Of a stretch of DNA of 32,176 bases, positions 25,125-32,176 are shown in pieces; within the stretch, counting starts at the first letter, position 1, and each line of letters begins with the position of its first letter. The translations under genes and the position numbers were made by a program. The notes below the pieces were generated by a model, which saw only the letters and a program-made list of their open reading frames with translations, searched no databases and was not told where the DNA came from. Source of the stretch: Thioalkalivibrio denitrificans. GTDB lineage: Bacteria > Pseudomonadota > Gammaproteobacteria > Ectothiorhodospirales > Ectothiorhodospiraceae. The DNA lies in the NCBI RefSeq assembly GCF_002000365.1, contig NZ_MVBK01000049.1:1-32176 (forward strand), given 5' to 3'.

Positions 25125-27205
25125 ACAGCCTCCTCAATCTGGGCCCGTTTTCGTACGGCGTCCTGCGCCGGCGGATTGGTCATGCGGATCAGTCCGGGGA
25201 TGTCCATGATCAGCGCGACGGAGCCGTCACCGAGGATCGTCGCCCCCGAGGTGCCCTCCACGCGCCGGAAATTGGTTTCGAGACTCTTGATCACCACCTG
25301 CTGCTGACCGAGCAGTTCGTCCACGAACACGGCGGCCCGCTGGCCGTCGCCCTCCACGACCACCAGCAGGCCCTTGGTGAGGTCCTCGGTATCGCCCCGA
25401 ACGCCGAACACCCGGTGCAGGCGGATCACCGAGAGATACTCGTCGCGCAGCCGGTAGACCTCGGCCATACCCGCCACCACGTTGAGCGACTCAGGCATGG
25501 CCTGCAGCGATTCGATGATAGAGACCAGCGGGATGATGTAGATCTGCTCGCCCACGCGTACCAGCTGGCCGTCCAGAATGGCGAGCGTCAGCGGCAGGCG
25601 GATGGTGATGCGCGAACCCTGTCCCTGGCGCGAGGTGATCTCGACGCTTCCACCCAGGTCCTGGATGTTGCGCCGAACCACGTCCATGCCGACACCGCGC
25701 CCGGATACATCGCTCACCGTCTCGGCCGTGGAGAAGCCGGGCTGGAAGATGAGGTCGCACACCCGCTCATCGGGCATCGCGGCCGCATCCGCCTCGCTGA
25801 TCAGGCCCCGCTCGATGGCTTTTTTCAGCACCTTCTCCCGGTTGATGCCGGCGCCATCGTCGATGATCTCGATAACGATGTTGCCCCCCTGGTGGTACGC
25901 GTTGAGCAGAAGATGACCGGTAGCGGGCTTGCCGGCGGCCAACCGCACCTCCGGGACCTCCAGACCGTGATCCAGCGCGTTGCGCACCAGGTGCACCAGT
26001 GGATCGCCGATCTTCTCCATGACCGTCTTGTCCAGTTCCGTGTTCTCGCCCGACATGCTCAGTTCCACCTGCTTGCCCAGCTGCGCGCTCAGATCGTGCA
26101 CCAGGCGCGGAAAGCGGTTGAAGGCGAAGCTGATGGGCAGCATGCGGATGCGCATCACCGATTCCTGGAGTTCCCGGGTGTTGCGTTCCAGTGACGTCAG
26201 ACCGTCGCGCAGCTTCTCCAGCTGCACCTGCGAGCCGCCCTGCACCAGTTCGTTGCCGATCTGGCCCAGCATGGACTGGGTGATCACCAGCTCACCCACC
26301 ATGTTGATGAGGGCATCTATCTTGTCGGTGTTGACACGAATGGAGCCGGTGTCGGCACGCCGGTCGCCCGCCCCACGGCGGTCACCACCGGAACGCCGAT
26401 CAAACCCGGAACGGGTCTGCGCAGGCGGATTCACCCCGGAGCCGGCGGACGCATGCTGCGCGACGGCCGTCGATGATTGAACGGGTGCCGCCACCTCGCC
26501 GCCCGAGAGCGGCTCTATGCGCAACTCGCACTGATCCTCCACCCACTCGAACACCTCGTTGACCGCCTCCCGACCCACGGGACCTTCGAGGCGGATATCC
26601 CAGGACAGCAGACAGTCCTCCGGATCGAGCTCCTCAAGGGAGGGGAGCCGCGCCAGATCACACGTCACCTGCACGCTGCCCAACTCCTCCAGGGCTGCGA
26701 GAATGCGCAACGGATCGTTCCCGGTACGCATGACATCGGGCTCCGGGGCAAATCGTATGTGCCATCCGGCGCCATTCCCTCCGGTGCTTACCGCAGTCTG
26801 CTCAGGCATCGGGGCGGTGTTTTCCTCGTTAAGCGAGGCGTCGATGGCACTTCGCACCGTGGCGATGCGCTGCGCGTCCACCTCCACGCCGTCACGGGCG
26901 GCCACCAGCATCTCGCGCATGCAGTCCACCGCCTCCAGCAGAAGCTTCACCAGTTCGGGGCTGACCGCGCGGCGCCCCCCGCGCATCTCATCGAGCAACG
27001 TCTCGACGCCGTGGGTAAACTCGCCTACGGGACCAAAGCCAAAGGTCCCCGCACCGCCCTTGATGGAATGCGCCGCTCGAAAGATAGTGTTGATCGCCTC
27101 CACGTCGTCCGCCTGAAGCTCCAGCAACTGGGACTCCATGGCATCCAGACCCTCGAAGCTCTCGTCGAGGAAGGTCTGCACGAACTGGCTGACATCGATG
27201 CTCAT
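25121..27205 (-). CDS. cheA: Chemotaxis histidine kinase CheA
   Basis: A 694-residue kinase. P1/Hpt (1-125) has the phospho-histidine His46 in AAHSIKGGAGTFGF. A P2-like regulator-binding domain follows (about 146-235), then a Gly/Arg/Asp-rich linker (252-285), the P3 dimerisation helices (about 288-355), the P4 ATPase (356-540) with the N-box HLVRNALDHG (Asn409, His413), DDGAGI (449-454) and GRGVGMDVV (502-510), and a P5 CheW-like domain (542-680). All catalytic motifs are present. The start at 27205 lies 9 bp after the cheY stop. It phosphorylates CheY and CheB, and perhaps other receivers nearby (inference). Confidence 0.97.
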   Translation of the reverse strand: MSIDVSQFVQTFLDESFEGLDAMESQLLELQADDVEAINTIFRAAHSIKGGAGTFGFGPVGEFTHGVETLLDEMRGGRRAVSPELVKLLLEAVDCMREMLVAARDGVEVDAQRIATVRSAIDASLNEENTAPMPEQTAVSTGGNGAGWHIRFAPEPDVMRTGNDPLRILAALEELGSVQVTCDLARLPSLEELDPEDCLLSWDIRLEGPVGREAVNEVFEWVEDQCELRIEPLSGGEVAAPVQSSTAVAQHASAGSGVNPPAQTRSGFDRRSGGDRRGAGDRRADTGSIRVNTDKIDALINMVGELVITQSMLGQIGNELVQGGSQVQLEKLRDGLTSLERNTRELQESVMRIRMLPISFAFNRFPRLVHDLSAQLGKQVELSMSGENTELDKTVMEKIGDPLVHLVRNALDHGLEVPEVRLAAGKPATGHLLLNAYHQGGNIVIEIIDDGAGINREKVLKKAIERGLISEADAAAMPDERVCDLIFQPGFSTAETVSDVSGRGVGMDVVRRNIQDLGGSVEITSRQGQGSRITIRLPLTLAILDGQLVRVGEQIYIIPLVSIIESLQAMPESLNVVAGMAEVYRLRDEYLSVIRLHRVFGVRGDTEDLTKGLLVVVEGDGQRAAVFVDELLGQQQVVIKSLETNFRRVEGTSGATILGDGSVALIMDIPGLIRMTNPPAQDAVRKRAQIEEAV

Positions 27206-27214
27206 GATGACCGG

Positions 27215-27577
27215 TCAGCCAAGGACACGCTTGACGGTGGACAGCAGCTGATCCGGACTGAAGGGCTTGACGATCCAGCCGGTGGCACCGGCCGCCTTGC
27301 CCTCCTGCTTCTTCTCCGGGCTGGATTCGGTGGTCAGCATGAGGATGGGCGTGAACTTGTAGCTGGGCAGGGATCGCAGTTCGCGCACAAGGGAGATCCC
27401 GTCCATGCCCGGCATGTTGACGTCCGAAAGCACCAGGTCCACGCCTCCCCCCTTGGCCTTTGTAAGGGCATCACGCCCGTCGGTCGCCTCCAACACGTCA
27501 TGACCGGCCTCCTTCAGGGTGAAAACAACCATCTGGCGCAACGAGGTCGAATCATCTACCGCAAGAATCTTTGCCAC
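27215..27577 (-). CDS. cheY: Chemotaxis response regulator CheY
   Basis: A 120-residue single receiver. D8-D9, phospho-acceptor Asp52 (LVLSDVNMPGMDG), Thr82/83 in LTTESS and Lys104 in IVKPF are all present. The start is GTG at 27577 (VAKILAVDDS) with GGAGA 7 nt upstream; longer starts run into the STAS gene in another frame. It is the diffusible output of the CheA in this operon; no flagellar motor gene is nearby to show what it binds. Confidence 0.96.
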   Translation of the reverse strand: MAKILAVDDSTSLRQMVVFTLKEAGHDVLEATDGRDALTKAKGGGVDLVLSDVNMPGMDGISLVRELRSLPSYKFTPILMLTTESSPEKKQEGKAAGATGWIVKPFSPDQLLSTVKRVLG

Positions 27578-27605
27578 TGGCTTCTCTCCGTTGCTTCCTG
27601 TCAAC

Positions 27606-27929
27606 TCAGTCGTCCCGGCCCCGAATGGCGGGCCCGAACAGGGACTCAACACCCAGCCGCCGAACGGCGGCCGGCAACACATCTCCCGCGGCGTGCACGC
27701 TGACCGGTACCTGGCGTGCGTGAGCCTCTCGCAGGAACGCCACCAGTAACTGAAGGCCCGCGGTGTCGGTCCGGGATACGGGGTGCGCGTGCAGTTCCAC
27801 CGGGACACCCGCACCCAGGGCCGCGAGAAGTTGCTCGCGTACCGCCCGCACACTCGTGATGTCCATTGATTCGGGCAGAGACACGCAGGTCGCGTCCCCC
27901 TGAGCCCTCGATTGTTCACGTTCCGGCAT
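27606..27929 (-). CDS. STAS-domain protein at the head of the che operon
   Basis: A 107-residue STAS-like protein. The segment VSRTDTAGLQLLVAFLREA (51-69) aligns with the phosphorylation loop of anti-anti-sigma factors, but the acceptor position is Thr56 rather than Ser. A small STAS gene often precedes cheY-cheA in operons of this class, as known from other gammaproteobacteria; its role there is poorly defined. The ATG at 27929 is preceded by a G-run that could serve as ribosome binding site; a TTG at 27944 would add five residues. It could be a second substrate of the HsbR-like protein or an array-associated factor (inference). Confidence 0.85.
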   Translation of the reverse strand: MPEREQSRAQGDATCVSLPESMDITSVRAVREQLLAALGAGVPVELHAHPVSRTDTAGLQLLVAFLREAHARQVPVSVHAAGDVLPAAVRRLGVESLFGPAIRGRDD

Positions 27930-28067
27930 GCTGCCCCCCAACAAATGTCGTCGATGGCCTCCTGCACTGCCCCGTGTGGGTCAGCACATTCGGCGTACTT
28001 GCCCCCAGGGCCAGGATCATGTCAGCGATACCCGGCTCAAATTAACAATTGTAATACTATTCATATT

Positions 28068-28098
28068 TTTCACATTTTTTGCGCAGTTCATCTGTCAA
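28068..28098 (-). promoter_or_regulatory. Candidate promoter/operator upstream of the che operon
   Basis: The 276-bp gap between the STAS start and the protease stop is strikingly AT-rich around 28040-28080. On the minus strand a perfect -35 hexamer TTGACA (28098-28093) is followed after 17 nt by ATGTGA (28075-28070), a poor -10. The 13-nt TTTCACATTTTTT (28068-28080) is shared with the gap before the HTH-REC gene. An 8-bp palindrome ACAATTGT lies nearby. No sigma-28 type promoter is seen. The leader to the STAS start would be about 135 nt. Confidence 0.35.
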
Positions 28099-28205
28099 TA
28101 TGCTCCGGCTGTCGCACCCGCCGGTTCATCGGGCCAGCGATGGGCGCCCGAAATACCTCGATCCGGACAGAAAAGCGTCTCGGGAGTCCCCTGGCGCAGC
28201 TGGCG

Positions 28206-31200
28206 CTATCGTTCCCCGTCCAGCCGGTGCAACAGATCCTCCACGGCCCGTTCGAGCTGGGGATCCCGGCCGGCCACCTCGTCCTCGGGCGTCTGGTCCA
28301 CCGGCAGGTCGGGCATGGCCCCGTGATGCTCCATGTCGGTTCCGTCCGGCAGATACCAGCCGCGGTACGGTCGCCGTACGGTGGCGCCGTCGATCAGGCT
28401 GTACCGGCCGCTGGAGATCACACCGCCGTAGGTCTGGCGGCCCACGAGCGTGCCGCGATCCAGCGTTGTGAACGCGTGCGCAAGAATCTCTGCATTGGAA
28501 TAGCTCTTCTCGTTGGCCAGCATATTGATGGGCAGGGTGTAGCGCGGCGCATCAAGCCTGCCCTGCGGGTAATGGCCGGCCTGTTCGGGGTCGGCGCCGG
28601 CCGGGACGGTGTAGGCATGCTCCGGCGCCATGATGGACGTGAGGATGCGATCCGTCGTGCTCCCTCCGCCGTTGTTGCGTACATCGATGATCAGACCCTC
28701 CCTGCCCTCCGCGGCGGCGTACAGGTCGGCCTGAAACCCTTCGAGGGAGGTCTGGTTCATCGCCTGAATGTGCAGATACCCGATCCGCCCGTCGGAGAGC
28801 GTGTTGACGGTGCGGCGGCTCTCCTCCAGAAAGGCCTCGTAACGAAGCCGGGCGAGCGCGTCGTAATCCACCGGTGTGATCAGAGTGCGATAGACGTTTC
28901 GCAGGGTCCCGACCGGACGTTCCAGGGTCACGATGACCTCCTGCCCGACACGTCCGCGCAGTCGCCGTGTGAGCGACTCATCCGGCTCGAAGGGCTGCAG
29001 GTCGACCTCAGTGACGATGTCGCCCTCCCGGAGCTGCATCGAACCGCTATCGGCAGGGCCGTTTGGCACGATGCCGGTGATTCGAAAACCGACATAGCCG
29101 TTCGCCAGGGTCACGGTCTCGTGCTCGATGCCGAGGCGCCCGACCGGTTGCCGCAACGGCGAGCCCGGGCCGGGATTGGATACGCCCGTGTGCGATGCCG
29201 CCAGTTCACCCATCAGGCGGTTGGCCACGTCGCTGAACTCGCTCGGCGTGCGCGCGCGCGCGATCAGCGCCTCGTAGTCTTCCACCACGGTGGCCCAGTC
29301 GAGCCCCTTCATGTCAGGGCGATAGAAGTGCTCCTCGATCATGCGTGCCGCCTCGTGAAACTTCTGCAGGGACTGGCGCCGCAGATCGACGCGGATGGTA
29401 TCCGATATGTCGAGTTGACGGTGCACCGGATTCCCGCTCAGGTTCACCATGCCCACGCGACCCCGGGAGATGTAGATCAGCCGGTCTCCGGCGTTGTCCA
29501 GGTGCTGCACGTTGACCTCGGGCCCCAGCGGCTGCCTCAGACTGCCGTCCCAGTTCATGACGATCAGCCCCTCCCCCGCGGAATTGAACACGTAACGATC
29601 CCCCCCGGGGCTCATCTCGTTGGAAAACTGATGCGTCGGTTGCGCCGTCACGCGCTTCACACGTCGCCAGGCCCCTTCCAGGTCGAGGTCGAGTTCCTCG
29701 CCGGCCCGGGCGCTCCCGTCCCGATCACTCTCCGACTGTCCTGCGGCGGCTGCCGTGCGCGCGTCACGGTAGTACCTTGTCAGCTCCCTTGCCGTGTAGC
29801 GCTCCAGATCCCGGTCGAGGTATACCCGGTAGAGGTCGTAGCTGCCACCGGATCGGTTGGAAATGAACGTCAGTTTGCGTCCATCCGCGGACCAGCGGGG
29901 GTTGATGTCGTCACGCGGATGTCGGGTGATGTTGACCGGATCCCCCGATCCGTCTGCAGCCACGATGAAGATGTTGGCACTGAAGTTGAGATCGTTCTGG
30001 GCGTAGACGATATACCGACCGTCAGGCGACCACCGCCAGCGAATGGTGCTGTCCCACCCGCGTACCAGCCTGTGCTCGTCACCGCTTTCCAGGTGCCTGA
30101 CCACCAGGTCACCCCGTCCGCGCCGAAACGCAATGTACTGTCCGTCGGGCGATGGCGCGGCATCCCGTTCGTTATGTTCCGTCTGCACCACCGGCAGCAC
30201 CGTGAACATCACGGCCTCGTGCCAGCGTGCGGGATCGTCCGCCAGGGGCGGCTCCCGCGCGGGGGTCGGCTCCAGTTCCCGCTCTGGAATGCTCTCCGGC
30301 AGTTCGGGCAGTTCCTGGATCGGCTCGGGCAGCGCTGCCGGGTCGGTGGGCGTATCGGGATCCGGCTCCGCGAGTGGATCATCGGGGATGGCGGGATCCA
30401 CCGGGGCGAACGGGTCTTCCGGATCCAGCGCGGGTGGTTCGGGTTCCGGCTCCGGTTCGTCGGCCTGATCCGGCTCGGCCGTCGCCCCCGTTGCATCCGG
30501 GACGTCGGCGGCGGCCCGGGGTGCGGGATCCGGTGTCGCGGCAGACTCACCGCCGGGGTGGCGTTCGTAGGTGCGACGGATCTCGCCACGCGTCAGTGCC
30601 ACGCGCGCTTCGTAGATGGACTCCGTCCCATCGGAGTCATTGGTGAAGTACAGACTGACGCCGTCGGGGGACCAGGCCAGATCCCTGTGACGGGCATGGG
30701 TGCCGGGTGTCACGGCGCGGGTGGCGCTGTGCCGATCCGTATGGCGCACATAGACACGCCCATACGCGATATAGGCCATGGTCCTCCCGTCGGGACTCAG
30801 CCTCGCCTCGGTCACATCCCGGTCGATGCGGCGCAGTTCGTGGTCGTCATGGCCCTCGTCGCCCACATGCATGCGGACCGGCCGGGGTTCGGCCTCAGGA
30901 TCGGTGAGATCCAGCGTATAGATCGTGTCCCAGACATGGAGCACTGCCGTGTCGCCGTGACGTGCCACATCGAAATGCTGGATATCGCGCCCCTCGAACC
31001 CGGTCAGGCGCCGGACCTGTCGGTCCTCGTCGTCCAGATCGACACGATAGAGATTGACGGTATCGAGTTCACGATCCGACATGAAAACCAGGGTGCGACC
31101 ATCGACCCACTGGGCGTTGCCGTCGTCTCCGTCCCGATCCGTCAGCGCCTCGAAAGTGCCTTCCCGACGGTCCAGTATCCAGATGTTCATCGCATCCGGA

Positions 31201-31814
31201 CCCCGGTAATGCCGGCGGCCCCAGTCGTGGTAGTACCCGCCCCGGGTGAACGCCACACGGCGGCCATCGGGCGAGAGCCGGGGCGCCGATCCGAACGCTT
31301 CATGCAGACGCCTCGGCTCTCCGCCTTCCGGGGAAACTACATAGGGGCGCTGATCGCGATAGACGTCGGCCTCGAGAAGACCGGAGAACGTGATCACCGA
31401 CTGCCCGTCCTCGTCGAGGCTGTAGGCCGGAAAGCGAACGTGGCGGTCGCCGTGCGTGATCTGGGACAGGCGGGTGCCGTCGCGGTGAATCCGCCAGAGG
31501 TTGAGGTACCCGTCCCGCATGGAGGTGAAGATGATCCACTCCCCGTCGGGGCTCCAGCTGGAGTGCAGATCATCCAGCTGATGACGCGTCAGGCGTATCG
31601 CATCCCCGCCAACGCCGGGAACACGCCATAGGTCCCCGCCCCAGCTGAAGATCAGTTCCGAACCATCCGGACTGATCGAGGGGAAGCGTGGCAGGCCAAG
31701 GTGTTCATCGTCGGCGCCCGCGGATCCCAGCAGGGCCGCAATCACCAAACCTGCCAAAATCAGGATGGCGTTCCGTCGCCGCCATTCCGTCCTTTCGGCT
31801 TGCTCAAACATCAT
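28206..31814 (-). CDS. Tricorn-type S41 serine protease, secreted
   Basis: A 1202-residue tricorn protease homologue. A signal peptide (about 1-34, cleaved after SAGA) predicts export. Residues 37-420 and 530-800 are repeated SPDG beta-propeller blades (WD40-like/TolB-like). The C-terminal half has the C1 domain with Ser874-His875 (GELAASHTGV), a PDZ domain (about 890-975) and the C2 domain with DVRNNGGG, the nucleophile Ser1106 in SYSNAEI and Glu1162 in MEHHGAMPDL. The Ser-His-Ser-Glu tetrad of tricorn is thus complete. A Pro/Glu/Asp-rich stretch of about 107 residues (421-527) separates the two propeller parts and is unusual. The ATG at 31814 (another follows at 31811) puts the signal peptide at the N-terminus. 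It probably degrades peptides in the periplasm; no link to the che genes is evident. Confidence 0.93.
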   Translation of the reverse strand: MMFEQAERTEWRRRNAILILAGLVIAALLGSAGADDEHLGLPRFPSISPDGSELIFSWGGDLWRVPGVGGDAIRLTRHQLDDLHSSWSPDGEWIIFTSMRDGYLNLWRIHRDGTRLSQITHGDRHVRFPAYSLDEDGQSVITFSGLLEADVYRDQRPYVVSPEGGEPRRLHEAFGSAPRLSPDGRRVAFTRGGYYHDWGRRHYRGPDAMNIWILDRREGTFEALTDRDGDDGNAQWVDGRTLVFMSDRELDTVNLYRVDLDDEDRQVRRLTGFEGRDIQHFDVARHGDTAVLHVWDTIYTLDLTDPEAEPRPVRMHVGDEGHDDHELRRIDRDVTEARLSPDGRTMAYIAYGRVYVRHTDRHSATRAVTPGTHARHRDLAWSPDGVSLYFTNDSDGTESIYEARVALTRGEIRRTYERHPGGESAATPDPAPRAAADVPDATGATAEPDQADEPEPEPEPPALDPEDPFAPVDPAIPDDPLAEPDPDTPTDPAALPEPIQELPELPESIPERELEPTPAREPPLADDPARWHEAVMFTVLPVVQTEHNERDAAPSPDGQYIAFRRGRGDLVVRHLESGDEHRLVRGWDSTIRWRWSPDGRYIVYAQNDLNFSANIFIVAADGSGDPVNITRHPRDDINPRWSADGRKLTFISNRSGGSYDLYRVYLDRDLERYTARELTRYYRDARTAAAAGQSESDRDGSARAGEELDLDLEGAWRRVKRVTAQPTHQFSNEMSPGGDRYVFNSAGEGLIVMNWDGSLRQPLGPEVNVQHLDNAGDRLIYISRGRVGMVNLSGNPVHRQLDISDTIRVDLRRQSLQKFHEAARMIEEHFYRPDMKGLDWATVVEDYEALIARARTPSEFSDVANRLMGELAASHTGVSNPGPGSPLRQPVGRLGIEHETVTLANGYVGFRITGIVPNGPADSGSMQLREGDIVTEVDLQPFEPDESLTRRLRGRVGQEVIVTLERPVGTLRNVYRTLITPVDYDALARLRYEAFLEESRRTVNTLSDGRIGYLHIQAMNQTSLEGFQADLYAAAEGREGLIIDVRNNGGGSTTDRILTSIMAPEHAYTVPAGADPEQAGHYPQGRLDAPRYTLPINMLANEKSYSNAEILAHAFTTLDRGTLVGRQTYGGVISSGRYSLIDGATVRRPYRGWYLPDGTDMEHHGAMPDLPVDQTPEDEVAGRDPQLERAVEDLLHRLDGER

Positions 31815-31965
31815 CCATCCCAAACCCGTATCGTCAGGGACGCACCAAGGCGGATCCCTGCGGGTCACTATGCCAGAGAGAAAATGATGCGTCAGGCCTG
31901 TCTCCCGAGGGCGACACCTGAGGAAGATTTGTTACCAAGTGTTCAAGCGCTGTTTCAAGAGATTG

Positions 31966-32006
31966 AAAGCGAAGGGGCCCCGATAACACCGGGGACCCTT
32001 TGCTTT
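31966..32006. terminator. Bidirectional terminator-like hairpin
   Basis: AAAGCGAAGGGGCCCC and its near-perfect complement GGGGACCCTTTGCTTT flank a short loop (around GATAACAC), giving a GC-rich stem with A/T-rich ends on both strands. Such hairpins commonly follow tRNA genes, fitting the tRNA-like 3' fragment beside it. The stretch 31815-31965 between it and the protease start holds no gene I can support and presumably the protease promoter, which I cannot pinpoint. Confidence 0.65.
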
Positions 32007-32011
32007 GAATA

Positions 32012-32157
32012 TGGCGGAGAGGGAGGGATTGACGGGCGACCTCCATGTCGCCCGCCCCTTCGGGGCGTTGCGCTACGCGCAACGTCAGATCGGCTTCCTG
32101 CCGATCTGATCGAACCCACGTCTCTATATCGAGGGTTCGAATCTCGTTCCCATCAAA
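32012..32157. repeat. Five-hairpin palindromic array interrupting a tRNA-Ser-like 3' end
   Basis: On the minus strand 32030-32012 reads ATCCCTCCCTCTCCGCCA, the typical T-stem half plus acceptor and CCA of tRNA-Ser. Instead of the T-loop there follows an 80-bp block (32031-32110) of perfect hairpins: 32033-32040/32047-32054, 32054-32058/32062-32066, 32066-32073/32077-32084 and 32085-32094/32100-32109. A fifth stem, TCGAACCC (32110-32117) with GGGTTCGA (32133-32140), contains T-loop-like sequence on both strands. On the plus strand 32129-32150 resembles another tRNA T-arm (CGAGGGTTCGAATCTCG). No complete tRNA can be folded here. It may be a small mobile or integration-derived repeat; its right end may lie beyond the window. 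Confidence 0.55.
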
Positions 32158-32176
32158 TATCCAAACGCAGAGGGGC

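Noticed and set aside
27578-27967. N-terminal extension of CheY up to 27967
   Set aside because: It re-reads the STAS gene out of frame; a single-domain CheY with a GTG start and a ribosome binding site is far more likely.
27912-31631. A plus-strand open frame of more than 1200 codons opposite the protease gene
   Set aside because: The minus strand encodes a clear tricorn protease with signal peptide and full catalytic tetrad. The plus-strand translation has no domain and is rich in Arg, His, Gly and Pro, as expected for an antisense frame in GC-rich DNA.
31834-32082. Small minus-strand open frame at the right edge
   Set aside because: It reads through the terminator hairpin and part of the hairpin array and has no ribosome binding site or domain.
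32012-32157. CRISPR array or complete tRNA gene in the hairpin block
   Set aside because: The hairpins differ from each other and there are no equal spacers, so this is not CRISPR. No cloverleaf with anticodon arm can be built from the visible bases.

Overview
The window is GC-rich, almost gap-free bacterial DNA with essentially every gene on the minus strand. A 4.5S SRP RNA gene directly upstream of dnaX, E. coli-like (36-heptad type) chemoreceptor signalling domains and a Pseudomonas-style REP-like hairpin point to a gammaproteobacterium. The GC content and abundance of signalling genes would fit an Ectothiorhodospiraceae/Chromatiales-type organism, but that placement is inference.

Layout in transcription order (right to left). 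At the far right is a non-coding block with a bidirectional terminator-like hairpin and an array of five perfect hairpins next to a tRNA-Ser-like 3' fragment. Next come a secreted tricorn-type S41 protease (28206-31814) and an AT-rich promoter-like gap. A complete F7-type chemosensory operon follows: STAS, cheY, cheA, cheW, a 4-helix-bundle MCP, a NIT-domain MCP, cheR, cheD, cheB and a divergent membrane-anchored MCP-like protein. It continues without a strand change into a partner-switch pair (STAS anti-anti-sigma factor and a REC-PP2C-HATPase switch protein resembling HsbA/HsbR). After that is a tightly overlapping block: HTH-REC regulator, REC-Hpt protein and two hybrid histidine kinases. 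The run ends with a REC-HD-GYP c-di-GMP phosphodiesterase and two more hybrid kinases. At the left edge are ffs and the 5' part of dnaX.

Working model (inference): the Che proteins form one array with adaptation by CheR, CheB and CheD. One receptor carries a CheR-docking pentapeptide. Four hybrid kinases, a REC-Hpt intermediate and the receiver outputs (DNA binding, Ser/Thr phosphatase/kinase switch, c-di-GMP hydrolysis) could form a phosphorelay that sets motility or biofilm state. No flagellar, pilus, cheZ, cheC or cheV gene is in the window, so the physical output is not visible.

Two pairs of neighbouring genes share near-identical DNA blocks (the kinase cores of the two overlapping hybrid kinases and the signalling domains of the two classical MCPs), which suggests tandem duplication with continuing gene conversion. 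Several receiver and Hpt domains have lost key residues. Several start codons are GTG and were chosen from overlaps, ribosome binding sites and domain boundaries.
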